Part shown: piece after piece, positions 24,551-37,425 of the stretch
Layout of the letters: every line of letters starts with the position of its first letter
Position numbering within the stretch: the first letter of the stretch is position 1
From: Vitellaria paradoxa
Lineage: Eukaryota > Streptophyta > Magnoliopsida > Ericales > Sapotaceae
DNA: 64,000 nucleotides
Reading direction: 5' to 3'
Assembly: GCA_019916065.1 (NCBI GenBank)
Contig: CM034236.1
Location: 16,941,167 to 17,005,166 of the forward strand
Made by a program: the position numbers and the translations under genes
Notes under the pieces: model-generated
The model's input: the letters and a program-made list of their open reading frames with translations, nothing else
Database searches by the model: none
Told to the model about the DNA's origin: nothing

Positions 24551-25557
24551 TTGTTAGATAGGATAGTTTTATGTGTTGTCTCTTAACTTTACTTGATTTT
24601 TGAAAATATAGCCACATACAGATTTTATAGTTTCAATCTAAGAGTCAGTTTTCAAAATTGTAACTTCAATTAATGTTTGCTCAAGTGGAAAAATGTTAGC
24701 ATTTTCTTTAAATTGAGCATACACATTAATTTTTAGTTTTAATAAAACGGATTAAACCTAAGTTTAAAGTTAAGACATACAGGATAGGCCCAATAAAGAC
24801 GTGACTCATATAGATTGAGCTTTTGTACATCTATTAGATATATTAATTATGTGGTTAAATAGTTAATAGTGTGGGCCTAAGGAGCCTAATGTAGGCTTTT
24901 TATGGAAGGGCATAATGAGTTTAGGGTTTATCTTATATATATGACTATGTCTCCTTTTTATCCTAAACAGATAGTGTTTTACTCATAGAAGCCGTCATAC
25001 AGACCTAGGGCATAGAGAGGAAGATCCATAGCCGATAGGGTTGATTTTAATCCTGAATACCTCTTCTACTTGCATTCAAGGATCATGGAATAAACAGGCA
25101 TGCTTTTGCATTATTGAATATATAATTTTGATGTTCCTAAATTCATAAATAAGTTTATTACAAATCTTACACATCCCCATCTTTAACTTTGTTCTAACCT
25201 CCTTTTTTGGAAAAAGAAATTAATTAATATATACTAAATATACAAAAGATTCCAATAAGACGTTTTCAATTGTAGGATTTCACACCAGTTACAATGGTAT
25301 ATATATGTATTAAAAATTATCATTACTAATTTATATGTTTTTCTTGGTAAACAACATACAAACACACTGAAAATAGGAAAAAAAAAAAAAAATTGAAACC
25401 CAAAATTTATTACCAAATTTAAATTCATTTTTATTCATAATTAATTTTATGAATGCACACTATGTGCATACATGCATCATGGATAATAGACTTTAACTTT
25501 ACATTCATTATGACATTCAGTTTGGGTTTGCCAACATTGATTACAGTAGATATAGTT
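24551..25557. other. Unidentified, partly LTR-like
   Basis: No gene. A TATA-like TTATATATATGACTATG near 24930 followed by a less AT-biased leader (24960-25090) resembles an LTR R/U5 region of Copia elements. No terminal TG/CA pair or target duplication was found. Confidence 0.3.
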
Positions 25558-25955
25558 TCCAAAGCCAACACATGATTTCTCGACCAACGAGTCACTAATT
25601 ATAAAACAATTGGTCACCAAATATGAGACTTTTAGCAACTAATTGGTTGCCAAATTCCAAATATCTTGTTGAGGCTTCAAATCATTCCTTGACCAACTAG
25701 TCACCCATTATAAAATCTTTAGCGACCAATTAGTCGCCACATATATGGAACTTTTAGTTGCCAATTGGTTGCCAATTAGTTACAAAAAAAATAAAAGCCC
25801 ACTAACTTTCGCAGACCACTTGGTCGCCAAAATATGGGACTTTCAACGACCAACTGGTCGCTAATTCTTCTAAAAATCCATATCAGTTATGCCATTTAGC
25901 GACCAACTAGTTACCAATGCTTCACTTTTTAACGACCAATTGGTCACCAATAGTA
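25558..25955. repeat. GACCAATTGGTC palindrome cluster
   Basis: About nine loosely spaced copies of a near-palindrome of the form TTTAGCGACCAATTGGTCGCYAA, each separated by AT-rich spacer of about 30-60 bp. Examples are near 25585, 25620, 25685, 25718, 25765, 25815, 25848, 25905 and 25935. Repeats of this type occur in subterminal regions of CACTA transposons, where transposase binds. A CACTA-type coding remnant lies 1.4 kb away. Confidence 0.65.
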
Positions 25956-27379
25956 CGAAAAAATAGCAACTATTATTTTCATTTCATGATTTATTTTTTT
26001 GTAATAATACACACAAAAAAATCCACCTGTAATAATCATATGAATTGACAAAAATATAGCACTCACCATCAAATTACATATTACCAATGATAAAAATAAA
26101 TCTGTAACAAAAGCACAACATATGTATAGTCTCCAAAAGTTACATAAAATCAATATATATTAGTTCAATATCAATATTACTATAATACTCTATACACTTC
26201 TCACACATTTATACTAGTTCTTACATGTGGAGCAAATCATTAATTCCTAAAAAATAAAAAAAAAAAGAGCAAATTCTTGATGAAACTTCCCTTCCACTAG
26301 CACCCATGAAAAAAAAAATAACCTTTGCAAAACTCAATCCAAGCATAATACCAACCTACCATTCAAAAACAACAATGTTTGGTCAATGTTCCCAAAATTA
26401 TAAATAAGTTCCATTGCTCATAATTTCATCTTATAGAGAGAGTCAAGAAATTGAAAATATCGTAGGAGAAATATGAAGCAGTTAGAATTATGTGCAATAA
26501 TAACGCTGTTGAACTTGTTTACGTGTGTCAATTTTTGTCCCAAGAGCTTTGTCTAATTTTTACTATGCTGCTATATAATAGAAAATTGGAAACATTATCA
26601 GCAAGAGGTTGATATATCATTCCATTACTGCCTTTTTCTACTTCCTTATTGGTATATCATTCCAACCTACTTTACCATTTGGGCAAGAATGGTATTTATC
26701 TAAAACTAAAACTATGAAATTAAACGGTGTATTCCATTCCCCAACCAAGTGTCAATAGAGATACAACACCCACTATAAAACTAAATTACAACAATAACAA
26801 TAGTAGCTGAAGGGACCATAAGGCAACAAAAGCACAATTAGAATAGAAAACAAGATAATGAGCAGCTCATGGGGGAAGTCTTAGGATCTAATGTTGATCA
26901 AATGGCTACACTGAATTTGAAAAGATTACTTAATTTCATAATCAAATAGAAAAATGAGAATATTCATTCCATTATAACATTATTTAACTTAATAAATAAT
27001 CAATGTTCCCACAATAAATAATAAGTCCCAAAGCTAGCAAACAAATTAAAAATAGATATAAAATCTTAGTGATAATATCTTATATTACTTCTAAATTTAG
27101 CTAAAGCACCACCTGAGAAATTGTGGTCCAACAATTTCTTCACAGCAACCTCTTGCATCAAGAGCACAGCTGCTAGAGAATTAGAAATTGTAATATTTAT
27201 TTTCAAGGGCAAAAAATATAAAACAAAAAAAAAAGAATTGAAGCCTACTTGCTTATTTCGATGTCCCTCCTGAATTGTCTCTTTCAAATTTATCTCACAT
27301 CATTGCAAATAATTGGACAAAATGTTCTTAGTACTGTTTTTCTCTTACCTTCCCATCTTCTTTATTTTTTTTATTATTC
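25956..27379. other. AT-rich DNA between CACTA parts, no intact gene
   Basis: The open frames at 25944-26153 and 27066-27287 (minus) have no recognisable domain. The second lies directly downstream of the transposase-associated remnant on the same strand and could be part of the same decayed gene. Confidence 0.45.
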
Positions 27380-27640
27380 GCTCATTTTATTCGATGATGA
27401 CCATATTTTGTTCGTTAATCTATGACTTGAGCTTTTCAATCTCCTCATAACATGCTTTGGAAGATGCATTAAATCTTGTCAAGGAGAATGGCTTTGGACC
27501 CTTCCCAAATCTGAGCAAGTAACCATATCTTTCTTTGAGTACCATCTGAGAGAGCTGCTCTGGTGTGTAAAGTGGATCACCTAGCTCCATTGTCTCATTC
27601 TCACACTTGACAATCTCATCCTATACATATTTAAAACATA
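27380..27640 (-). pseudogene. CACTA (Ptta/En/Spm) transposase-associated protein remnant
   Basis: The minus-strand reading gives KCENETMELGDPLYTPEQLS, then QMVLKERYGYLLRFGKGPKP and a helical KACYEEIEKLKS before a stop. The VLxxRxGYxxGxGxGPKP pattern followed by a coiled-coil-prone segment is typical of the C-terminus of the Ptta/En/Spm family (Transposase_24) carried by plant CACTA elements. Only this end is present, with no start codon and no catalytic transposase (Tnp2) nearby. With the palindrome cluster at 25558-25955 it points to a dead CACTA element. Confidence 0.62.
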
Positions 27641-29989
27641 CAAAAAGACCATTGTATATATTCTTAATAGGAATAGAATAAAAAAGAGAGTTATAAAAAA
27701 TTGCAAGTAGCACAAACATAATTTTCCTGATATTTTAGATGAATGTAGTCATTCTTCTTCTTGCTTCAATGAGTGTATTTATAAAACATAGAAAATGGGA
27801 GACTCTTATCTCCAAGCTTGTCAGTCTAATTAAAAATTATCAATCCAAGTTAGTTAACAATTAGATTAGATAAGAGATATGATTTAACAAATAATTTTAT
27901 ATGAATAATTGACAAATCAATTAATGGACAACAATAATAGGTAAAACAAAAGCATTAACCTTCATATTACCTTTTTTGCTCCATAAAATTTCAGTCATAC
28001 TACTAGTCTTACAAATAAGCAAAAGGAAGAAAAGTCTTAATATAACAAGTGCCTATTCTTTTTGTCTTGGATAGTCCCTAAAGCTTCAATGTATATTTTC
28101 ATTTTACATAGGGCATAAACAGTGTGAAGAAACCATACAATTTAATATAATTAACCTCTTGGCTTGGATATAATTCAATAGTGAAGAAGTCTTTTCTTCC
28201 TTATAAGAGAAAAGCTCACATTTTCTGTACACCATCCAAATAATTTTTATAATGAATTGAGTTGTATTACTTTTCTGTGAAGTTGAATTCTTTGAGAATC
28301 CATAACACTAGTCCATTGGTGTATAAGTGAGTGTGTTCTTCCAATCTTCGCCTATGGACATAAAGACTAATTGTACGTGCAAGGGTTAATGTATTGGATA
28401 GGAAAGTTGCAAAAATACTTTTTAAGCCCATGAAAAAACGCAACATGGGATTTAACATTTGGATTGGAGGCTGGAAGAAAATTAACATTACGATCTAATC
28501 AAAACTATATATGGGCAGTTTATTTATCATAATTAAAATTATAAGTTTTAAGTGCAATTAGGTTAAAAGTGTAAAGATAATTACCCTTTATCTTTTAAGG
28601 TTTTAGTGAAAAACACATGATCTCTATTTAATTTAAAATTTAATAAATAACTTAATCGTGATTTGAAATAAAATATAAAATTGACTAAAATTGTTAAATT
28701 TAACTGAATTTGTACATTATAAATCAAAATCGATTGAGCAAAAAATATTTACAAAAGTTATTAAAAGTAGAGATTTTTTCATGAAGAGTAGTAATATAAT
28801 TCTGCTCCATTGAATTTGAAATACTCTCGAAATCTTTCCCAAATTATGATAATGGTGATGATACACGAGATCCAACTATCTAAGCTCTTGACTTAAAAAC
28901 ATTAAAATGAATATATAATGTGTGCGTGTGGGGGTGGACATAAATTAGGTGGACTTCCTAATATTTTATTAACAATCAAATTGGGACAAAAATAAATCAA
29001 ATGTAGGTTCTCAATGATCCTAAGCTTGTTCATTTAAAGTCAATTATTTTTTAAATATATTTTAGATTATATTTTTAGATAAAAATAATTTAAAATAATA
29101 TAAAAATTATTTTATAAGAAAATATAAATAGAAAAGTATATAAATACATAAAATATTAATAATATATATTTCAATTATTTCTGGTGGACCCGGGCCAATT
29201 TCTACAATTACAAGCCCAGCCGATTTAACTGATTGGACCAAAAAAAATTTACAAAGCCGAAAAACTAGGATGTATCCGAGCCAATTTCTACAATCCCACT
29301 AATCCATTAAACAAATTTAACTCTTTTTAGTTTTTTTTTTTTAAATAAAACAGAAAGAATAGGATGGACTGGGCTCCATGTGTGCGTGTTTGTGAATCCA
29401 AAATACAAGCTAAGTACGAAAAAAAAAAATATACGGCAAAAACTATGTAAAATTAATGTTATTAATTAAATACGCTAAATTAGTTTTAAACTCCTTATAA
29501 CAAAATTTCAAGTAGTCAAAAAAGTATATCCAAAACTAAAATATTATGGTAAATGAAATTGATATTATTAATCATATATGTCAACTATATTGACTATGCA
29601 AAGTCTATTTTAGGTATATATACACAAATATGGTAAGTAAATTTGTCAATCCTAATTAATGATAAAGTTTATTACATATTAATGCAGGAAAATAAAAACT
29701 TAATGGTGAAATTTTATATATACATGGTAAGCAAATTAATTTAATAATAATCATGAATGCATATATATGAAGTAAAATGTGAAAGAAAAAAAAAACGATT
29801 ATTAGGCATCGAAATCTTATGGTAACTAAAATTAATTTAGTGTTTAATAATAAAATTTATGTTATTTATTACAAACGTTAAATTTATGATGACTTTAAAC
29901 TCTTCGAAATAAAATTTTAAGAAATTAAAAAAGTATGTTATGTTATTAATTAGTAGAGAGCACACTTTTAGTGATCAAAAACATGATTG
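27641..29989. other. AT-rich intergenic DNA, no gene seen
   Basis: Short open frames such as 28267-28488 (minus) have no recognisable domain. Around 29450-29800 phrases like GGTAAATGAAATTGATATTATTAATCAT echo 3130-3170 and the DEFL upstream flank, suggesting another remnant of the same dispersed repeat. Confidence 0.5.
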
Positions 29990-30256
29990 TTAAAAGTGTC
30001 ATGCTCTGAATCCCAATTCTGGGACGCAAACCAAATTATATGCAAGTAATCACAATCATTACCTAACCCTATTCTCAACCAAAGCTATTCATACAATTAT
30101 AGTGAAAATGTAGAATAAAAATGTAAATATAATTAAAATAAAGTTTTAGCCTTAGCTAGGAAACATACGCACGAAGAAGAAGCATTTCGTGTGCGTACAG
30201 CACAACACTCAATTCTATGCACATGAGCATGCCAGACTAAGTCACAGCGAGAAAGT
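29990..30256. repeat. Direct repeat R1 (267 bp) left of X-B
   Basis: Aligns with 32684-32951 almost base for base. It opens TTAAAAGTGTCATGC and includes CCCAATTCTGGGACGCAAACC, CATACGCACGAAGAAGAAGC and GAGAAAGT at its end. The opening TGTCATGC...CAATTCTGGGACG looks like a Gypsy LTR end. Confidence 0.9.
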
Positions 30257-31842
30257 TGTGTTTATTTTGACAAGATAATAAAACCCTAAAAAGAGAGAGA
30301 GAATGAGAGAAAAAACAGGGTATGGCGGCGGCATTGTAATTTTCACTGCTGGCTGATTTTTTTTTTCCTTTCGTTGCCGAACTCTTCCTCCACTGCTGAA
30401 CTAAAGAGGTAAGGGGGTGGACCTCTAAAATTCTATATATATATATATATGTGTGTGTAGTTATATATATAAAAAGCAATATGTAAAGTTAACATACAAA
30501 AGGACGAAAAACAATCATGCAGTTTGATGTATATATATATGTAATGCATATGTATACAAAAGGACAAAATATATATATAAACATTACCAGATGTACTATT
30601 GGTTTGCTGGAACTTTCTTTTGTGATAATTAAAAGTTTATCTATTTACATTTAATATATATATCTAATATTTTTTATTTATTTATGCTTGCTGGAACGCC
30701 CTTTGTGGGTGATTAAAAGTGATTTGCGTAGGTTTGTTTTGACAATTTGTTTATTTATCTCCTTAAATGCGACGAAAATAGTATGCCCATTTTAATTAAA
30801 TTCATTAAACGTTTGTTCATTAGTTGTTTGAAAATTCTGAAAGTGAATGGTGATTAAAAGTTAAAGAAATTTCATAAAATAGTAATAATAAAAGAAAAGA
30901 TTTTATTTATTTATACATTTAAGTAAAATTTGATATTTTGTTTTATTTGGATTAAGGAGTACTGAAAATATCGGGTATACGTACCCAAGGGTTCAAAGTC
31001 TCGAAACCCGCGTGGGGTTAGTGATCGATTCCAGTAGGTTAGTAACCTATGAACGAGTAGATGCCTAAGGGTGGCATATTATATTCATAAGGCTTCAACC
31101 TAGGAAGCAGACACCGAAGGATGGTGTATGTTGGTTGGGTCTTGTTTCTACGAGATAACCAAGTAGACATCGAAGGATGATGTATATTGGTTAGTTCTTG
31201 TTTCTACGGGACAACCAAGCAACGGTACCTTAAAATCGTATTGTTTTCTTTGATGTGTGATGCGGTACTAAAACAAAATTAACTGTGATGAAGATAAATT
31301 GATAAATTAATTTAATTTCTTTCTTGAGCTTGTTATATGTGCATAATTATTTCACGTAGTAGCATGCTAGGGCATAATTGCATTTATATTATTATTAGGG
31401 TTCCGAGCACACGTGGTATTAGTGCTCATCCTCTTACAACTTGTGGTGTAGGTAATAAGTTTGAATCAAGTGCTAGGCCTTCTGAGCATAGAAACTAGAA
31501 GTTTTATTTATTGCTATATAGTTATGATAGACTTTAGGAAATTTTTTTTATTTTTATTTTTTTTGGTGGATTGTAATAAACCTCTATTTGTGAGATGAAG
31601 ATAAATTGTTGATTTATTTAATTTTGTGGAGATTGTTTGGGTTTAGTTTTGGAGCTTATTACCTGGTTAGCTTTGATTATGGCCTTTATATAAATTTAAA
31701 GTTTAGTTTTATTTATTTTTATTTTTATTGCTCCATAGAGTGTGTATATGGCTCTGATGTGGGATAGAGAAAGTTATTAAATGATGGAATATGTGTTCTT
31801 TTATTCACATACTCGGGTTGTAAAACACAGGGCGTGACAACT

Positions 31843-31854
31843 TGGTATCAGAGG
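31843..31854 (+). other. Primer-binding site of X-B
   Basis: TGGTATCAGAGG, three bases after the LTR end GGGCGTGACA, matches the complement of initiator tRNA-Met except for the last base. Confidence 0.75.
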
Positions 31855-32013
31855 TTAGGTTTAGAATACCTAGGGATAGTGGGTCTTTTACTTTCTAGGT
31901 GCTATATGTTTACATGACAGTTTATTTAATTGTGATATGTGAATTTGATATTTTGTTAGACTTAGATTGTTAAGAAGGCATTAATCTTAGTATATTTTTG
32001 TGATTTTTAGAGA

Positions 32014-32250
32014 ATGCCGCCATGTGTAGCTCTTGGTGTTAGAGTTAGAGGTAGAGGTAGAGGCAACATTAGAGGTAGGGGTCAAGGTCGTGGTCATGGT
32101 CGTGGTAAGGGCCGAGGAATTCAAACTGGATAGGGCCATGAAGCTTCAATAGAGGAGGTTTTTGTTGTTGTAGGAGTGTCACAGGAGCAAGGGTCTTATG
32201 CTGGAGTTGGAATAGAGGTTCCATTAGGGGCAAGTTAAATATTTTGTGAG
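32014..32250 (+). pseudogene. gag N-terminal stub of element X, copy B
   Basis: Opens MPPCVALGVRVRGRGRGNIR and continues in RG repeats to a stop after about 40 codons. It is the counterpart of the stub at 20000, slightly longer before its first stop. No further gag domain. Confidence 0.5.
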
Positions 32251-32683
32251 AAAAAGTGATGCCATCATTGAGCACATTGATATAAAACAGATTATGGCGG
32301 TCCCCTTGACTAAGGGACTTAAACCTGTTATTTAATAAGCATGTCTCTAACATGAGTATTAATTATTGGTTAATGGGATTGTTTTCCTCACATTAGGTGA
32401 CAGTTACTATATGTTAAGACCTTTTAGTTTATTTATGGCCATTAAATTTATAGATGGCTATTCGTTCTTTTCTTTTGATGCCATTTATGCATGAATACAA
32501 TTAAAGAGAATTTAAGGACCGATAGAGGAATAGCACATTAATAAGATCACCTAAGGAGTGCTATTTCCAACCACACTACCACATATGATCCATGTTGATG
32601 AGGAGATTAGTATTCGTGATCACGAGTCGTCTTACATTGACTAATAATCTAATGACAATCACGGTTCAATATTGGTTACCCTA

Positions 32684-32951
32684 TTAAAAGTGTCACGCTT
32701 TGAATCCCAATTCGGGGACGCAAACCAAATTATATGCAAGTTATCACAATCATTACCTAACCCTATTCTCAACTAAAGCTATACACACAATTATAGTGAA
32801 AATGTAGAATAAAAAAGTAAATATAATTAAAATAAAGTTTTTAGCCTTAGCTAGGAAACATACGCACGAAGAAGAAGCATTTCGTGTGCGTACGGCACAA
32901 CACTCAATTCTATGCACATGAGCATGCCAGAATAAGTCACTGTGAGAAAGT
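32684..32951. repeat. Direct repeat R2 (268 bp) right of X-B
   Basis: Near-identical to R1. Past its end the sequence continues into AACCCACCCATAACC, whereas R1 continues into the X LTR. R2 is therefore probably the copy in its original context. Confidence 0.9.
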
Positions 32952-35184
32952 AACCCACCCATAACCAGAATTAGCTACCAACGGTTAAGGGTGAGCATAA
33001 AATAAAAAAAAAAATTAGTAAACCGAAAAATCAAATTGAACCGAATAAATGGAACCGAAAATTGTAGTTAGCCAAACTGACAGTTTTGGTTGAATTTTTT
33101 TTTTAAATTTCTAGTTTTTGGTTCGGTTTTAGTTCTTCATATACATTAACTGCTGGTTCGCTTAACTAACCATAATAACTTGAATTTTTTTTCTTTTAAT
33201 AAATTTGTTTAAGTGTGGTGGTGATATTTATTATAGTAAAAATCTAGGAAATTGAGGATTTGAAAATTTTTAGAATGATAAAATTAGTTAGAAAGATTTT
33301 CGAATTTAATTCCACTCTATGTGGGAGTTTAATGTAAAACTTCTAAACTTTTATCCAAATAATTCCTAACCCAATTACCTAATTAGTTCAACCCAAGCCC
33401 ATTAACCCATGGGTCAACCCTTTCCTTTGACTCACCTCAACTCACTTCAACTCACTTTATCACTCATTGAGTTGATTCATGAATAGTAGCTCTAAATTAT
33501 TTTCCGACAACTTCATTTTTCATTTTTCATACATCTCTCACAATCTCTCAAATTAGGTGGCTAATTAGTAAAAAAGAAGACCATATATTGATGACTTTAA
33601 AGCATTCTTCCAAATTACTTAGCTAGCATGATTTAAACACTTAAAGTATCTTTTAAATTATTTGTTTAAATTGTCAAAAAGATAGCATGATTCCCGGATC
33701 ATGCCACCCATCTTCATCCATCCTCCATCAGCTTTCTTAAATTATATGGTTAGATAGTCAAAAAGCAAGCATGATTCTTGGATCATGCTACCAATTGTAT
33801 ATGCATGATCTTACCTTAGTTGATTTGAAGCATGATTATTTTCTCCACCAATAACTTTCTCTACACTCCCATGATTCTTATATATTGTGTGCCTTCAAAG
33901 AGAAGAAAAAGAATAAAAGAGAAAAATATATATTTTTATCAAGTGTGGATGGACATTTGGTGTTGTTTGGAGGAAGAAGAAAGGCTTGGAATTTTTTCAA
34001 TTTGGGTGGTGTTCAAAGCTCAACTCATTTTTCCTTCACAGGCTTAGTCACCAATATCTTCATTGAGGTAGGATGACGAACCTCCTAAAATATATTTGAT
34101 GCCTTTTCTAGTTTGAAGTATGAAACTTGATTGTGATAAAAATAAATACCCGTATATTGGGGTAGGAAAGTTAAAATTTTGACTGATGTAACTCAGTATG
34201 CTGACAGCTCTCTATTTGTAACTTCTAATGTGCTTCTGACCCCTAAAACGGTGGAATTAGGCTTTGGCTAAAGCATAGAAGTTGTAGCCCTTTCCGTTTT
34301 CTTTCCAACCCAAAAAGAATTGTATCAATCCGATTTGTGAGTCAAAAGTTATGCCCAAAATACTGAGCACGTGTAAAATTATATTTTCTGAATAAACTGA
34401 ATTCAAGACTGTTTTTGTACCTTTAGATCTTAGAATTTTAAAAAGTATAAAACATGAAAGTTGTAGGTCTTGAAGTCTAGTTTCTACAGATATAAAGTTT
34501 ATAGATATTGAAGTTCTACTCTATTTTATATGAATTTTTTTCAAGCTGCTATTTCTGCTTAGTTTTTAATTGATGCTTGTTTGGATTTTTTTTAGAATTT
34601 TATGTTTAAAGATTTTTTTAAATTTTCAATTATCTTCTGTTAGTTATTATCATGTTAATAATTTCTATTGATATGAAATTATTCTAAACTGGATATTATG
34701 TATTGTTTGACACTCTAATATTGATGATAATTGACTTAGATAATCGATTTCATTATGGATAGTTGGATGACTTATTCAAAATAAAATACCCAATATTTGA
34801 TAAAATGCCCAAAAGAAATAATGGACTTGTTCTTTTCTCGTTTGGTCTTCCTTAAATGAAGTTGATCTATTTTTAGGCATTGTTTTGTCAACCTAGCATG
34901 TTATATAACTATATTTTTATGATTAGTGAATTTAATGAAACTTATTTAATACCTTCCTAAATATTAGAATTCTGTGGACATTTGTGGATATCTTAAAGCC
35001 GAAAAACTATGATAAGGGTTTGGTTATAAATAAGATGATGATTGAAAATTTATTCAAATTATTTTGGATAAAATAAAACTTATCAATTTTGCTAAAAAAT
35101 TAAATATAAGTCCAAGAGCTATTTATTATTTTTGTATTCCATAAAATACTAAAATAAAAGGTAAAAGAAGTAAAAAAATCGAGA

Positions 35185-35264
35185 TTTGCAGCTAATGAGA
35201 TTCGAACTTGTGACTTTAAATCGCAATTAGGGTCGCCCACCCACTAAGCTACCAACCTCGGCTT
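35185..35264 (-). repeat. tRNA-like module 1 inside Y-B
   Basis: Same as 22715-22794: TAGCTTAGTGG A-box-like and GTTCGAA B-box-like sequences on the minus strand, with slight divergence. Confidence 0.52.
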
Positions 35265-36021
35265 AATTAATATACCATTAGAAATAATTTTACTCTTATC
35301 AAATGTGGTACGGTAAACTTGTCAAAACAATTAATTAAAATACTAATTCGTATTCTAAATTATGTTTTTTTTCTTGCTACTTGTTAATTTACATGTAGTA
35401 CTTACCTTTGTGATAATGATATTGGTGACTATGTTAAATCTTTGATTTATTGAGAATTATTATTAAATTATGGATTTAGATAAAGTGCTTAAAAATATAC
35501 TGTATGTGACTAAATAATCTAACTTTTGATTCATTGCCCGAGTTAATTGTCGGTTGTTATTAAAAATGTTTTATTTCCATACAAGGTACCATTGGAAATG
35601 TAAAAGAGTGAGAAGGAATTAAGACACTCGATGCTAAAGTTATTTTTGGCAATGGGGTGATGGGTGGATAGAAATGGCCTTTTAGATGAAGATGAGAACA
35701 TGCATTTTATTTGTGAGATGCTCCCTTCTGACCTGGCCAGTCAGGTAGCCGGTTGCGACGACTAGGTTTTTGGTGGGTGACACCATTGGTATGCATTCGA
35801 TGCTAAGCCCGTAAAGTCACTGGTTCCCAAGGCTGGGGGTAGAGGAGGATAGGAGTATGATTATCTTAGGAAGATTTAGATTAAACTCCTTTACAAAATT
35901 TTACTGTGACTAGTAACCTCTCTTGTTTATGTATGAATGATGTGTTGGAATTATTTAATTATATTTAATTCCTCTTGATGAATATTTTATAAAATATATA
36001 AATATATATATAGATATATAT

Positions 36022-36100
36022 GAAATCTGTATCATTACGGGGTTTGATCCCGAGACCTTGAAGATCTAAATCTGAGATCCCTACCACTGCGACACAGATT
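36022..36100 (-). repeat. tRNA-like module 2 inside Y-B
   Basis: Same as 23544-23622, with GGGATCAAACCCC retained on the minus strand and the A-box-like part changed at one base. Confidence 0.48.
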
Positions 36101-37425
36101 TCATTGTGGTATACACATTAATAATTAACTATTTTTACATGTAAGTAAAATAGTAGTTACAGTGACAGTTTCATCGAACCGTTGTAAGTATAATTTACAT
36201 TATTCAGTTGAGATCTATTAAATTAATTATTGCATAAACAGTATGCTACCTAAACACATTCACTGTAGTGGGTCACTTAATACAGTGTAGCATTACAACC
36301 ACTGCATATAGGCACTTAGGAGATTCTAATTACTGGGCTTTAGTAGCTCACCCCTTGTAGAAATATTTTTTTTCAGGATATTAAGCACAGATTTACTGAA
36401 GATAAGCTGGAAAGAGATTAATTTCTCTTAAATATTCCATCAGAAAAGTTTTCTATTTTTTTCTTCTTTCCTGCATGGAGCTAAAGGACTTTATTTTTGT
36501 GGTCTGTAATAATTGTTGGATGGTTGTAATTATTAAGCTTAGACCTAATTTACTTTTATTTGGTATGTAATGTTAATCGCGTGGTTGGGACACTTAGATA
36601 GCTCTGTAATATTTTTCTCTATCTTTATTTTGTACCATGTAGTTGAAATCCCATCAAATGATTTAGTCCAATAACTTATAAATATTGTTTGGGATAAACA
36701 AAGGATTTTGAATATTTTAAATTTTTCTTGCGGGTCAACCCCAGTTTGGAGGAAAATTCTGGGGTGTGACAGCGTATTATTATCATCTTATTTTTATACC
36801 CAACAAATAAATCCCAAGTCACCCCTAGGCATTCGGTTATGAAAATCCGGGGCGTGACACTAACCGAATTTTATTATTAATCTAAATTATATTATATATT
36901 ATTATATATTAATATATTATTTATTTTGTTTATTTGGTTATTAGTGATTTTATCTTTCAAGTAATCTAAATTGAAATTTTGTCATTATTGTCAAATTATG
37001 TTTGACTTTGAATTGTCTTTATATTCATAAATGTATAATGACCTAATTATAGGATGATAATTATTAAAAAAAATAAAAATAAGTAACCAGACTGATTTGA
37101 TCAATGGTTAACCATTTATGGCAGTTCGATTTCAGTACTTAAAAAAAGAAAAAATCGAACCGATTTGGTGTTTTTTTTTCTTTTTTTTTTTTTCTGGCTC
37201 AGCATCCTTACTGATGGCTCAAACAACCTGGCAAACAACGCATATATCTTAAAATAATATGGTATAAAAATATACATGGAAATCCAAGTCATTACAAAAT
37301 GTGTTGCTGCTGGTTGGTGTACAGATATTGGTATTGGCAATCAAGGTCTCATTTTGGTCGCCAAAAGTAAATATTATGGTCAACAAAATGCAACACTTTT
37401 AGTAACCAAGTTTTTATTTAGTTCG

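Larger units (their letters stand above)
30257..32683 (+). mobile_element. Gypsy-derived element X, copy B (truncated)
   Basis: A partial X copy: LTR lacking its first 245 bp (30257-31839), primer-binding site (31843-31854), gag stub from 32014, and interior to ATTGGTTACC at 32680. It aligns with X-A but lacks the 212 bp that correspond to 20487-20698. It is enclosed by the direct repeats R1 and R2, so both ends were set by rearrangement rather than by normal integration. Confidence 0.78.
33171..36859 (+). mobile_element. Solo LTR Y, copy B (3.69 kb)
   Basis: Aligns end to end with Y-A (20699-24363). It is flanked by CTAAC at 33166-33170 and 36860-36864. The 5' end reads CATAATAAC where Y-A has TGTAATAAC, so the terminal TG has mutated to CA; the 3' end GGGGCGTGACA is intact. 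No coding sequence; the open frames around 33832-34076 have no domain. Both tRNA-like modules are retained. Confidence 0.84.
32986..37213. mobile_element. Old hAT-like repeat split by Y-B
   Basis: The left arm (about 32986-33170) starts TAAGGGTGAGCA and is rich in AACCGAA and GGTTCGGTT. The right arm (36865-37213) has AAATCGAACCGATTTGG and ends GGCTCAGCATCCTTA. Non-autonomous hAT-like repeats with GGTTCGGTT interiors and GGGTGAGCA ends are widespread in plants. The arms are joined by the CTAAC duplication around Y-B. I could not find a matching 8-bp target duplication for the outer ends. Confidence 0.42.

Noticed and set aside
25558..25955. Possible CRISPR-like array (short repeats with spacers)
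   Set aside because: The repeats are degenerate palindromes with irregular spacing in a plant nuclear context. A CACTA subterminal region explains them better.
32986..37213. A confirmed 8-bp target duplication for the GGTTCGGTT-type repeat
   Set aside because: The sequences beside the proposed ends (CCAACGGT and CTGATGGC) do not match, so its boundaries stay tentative.
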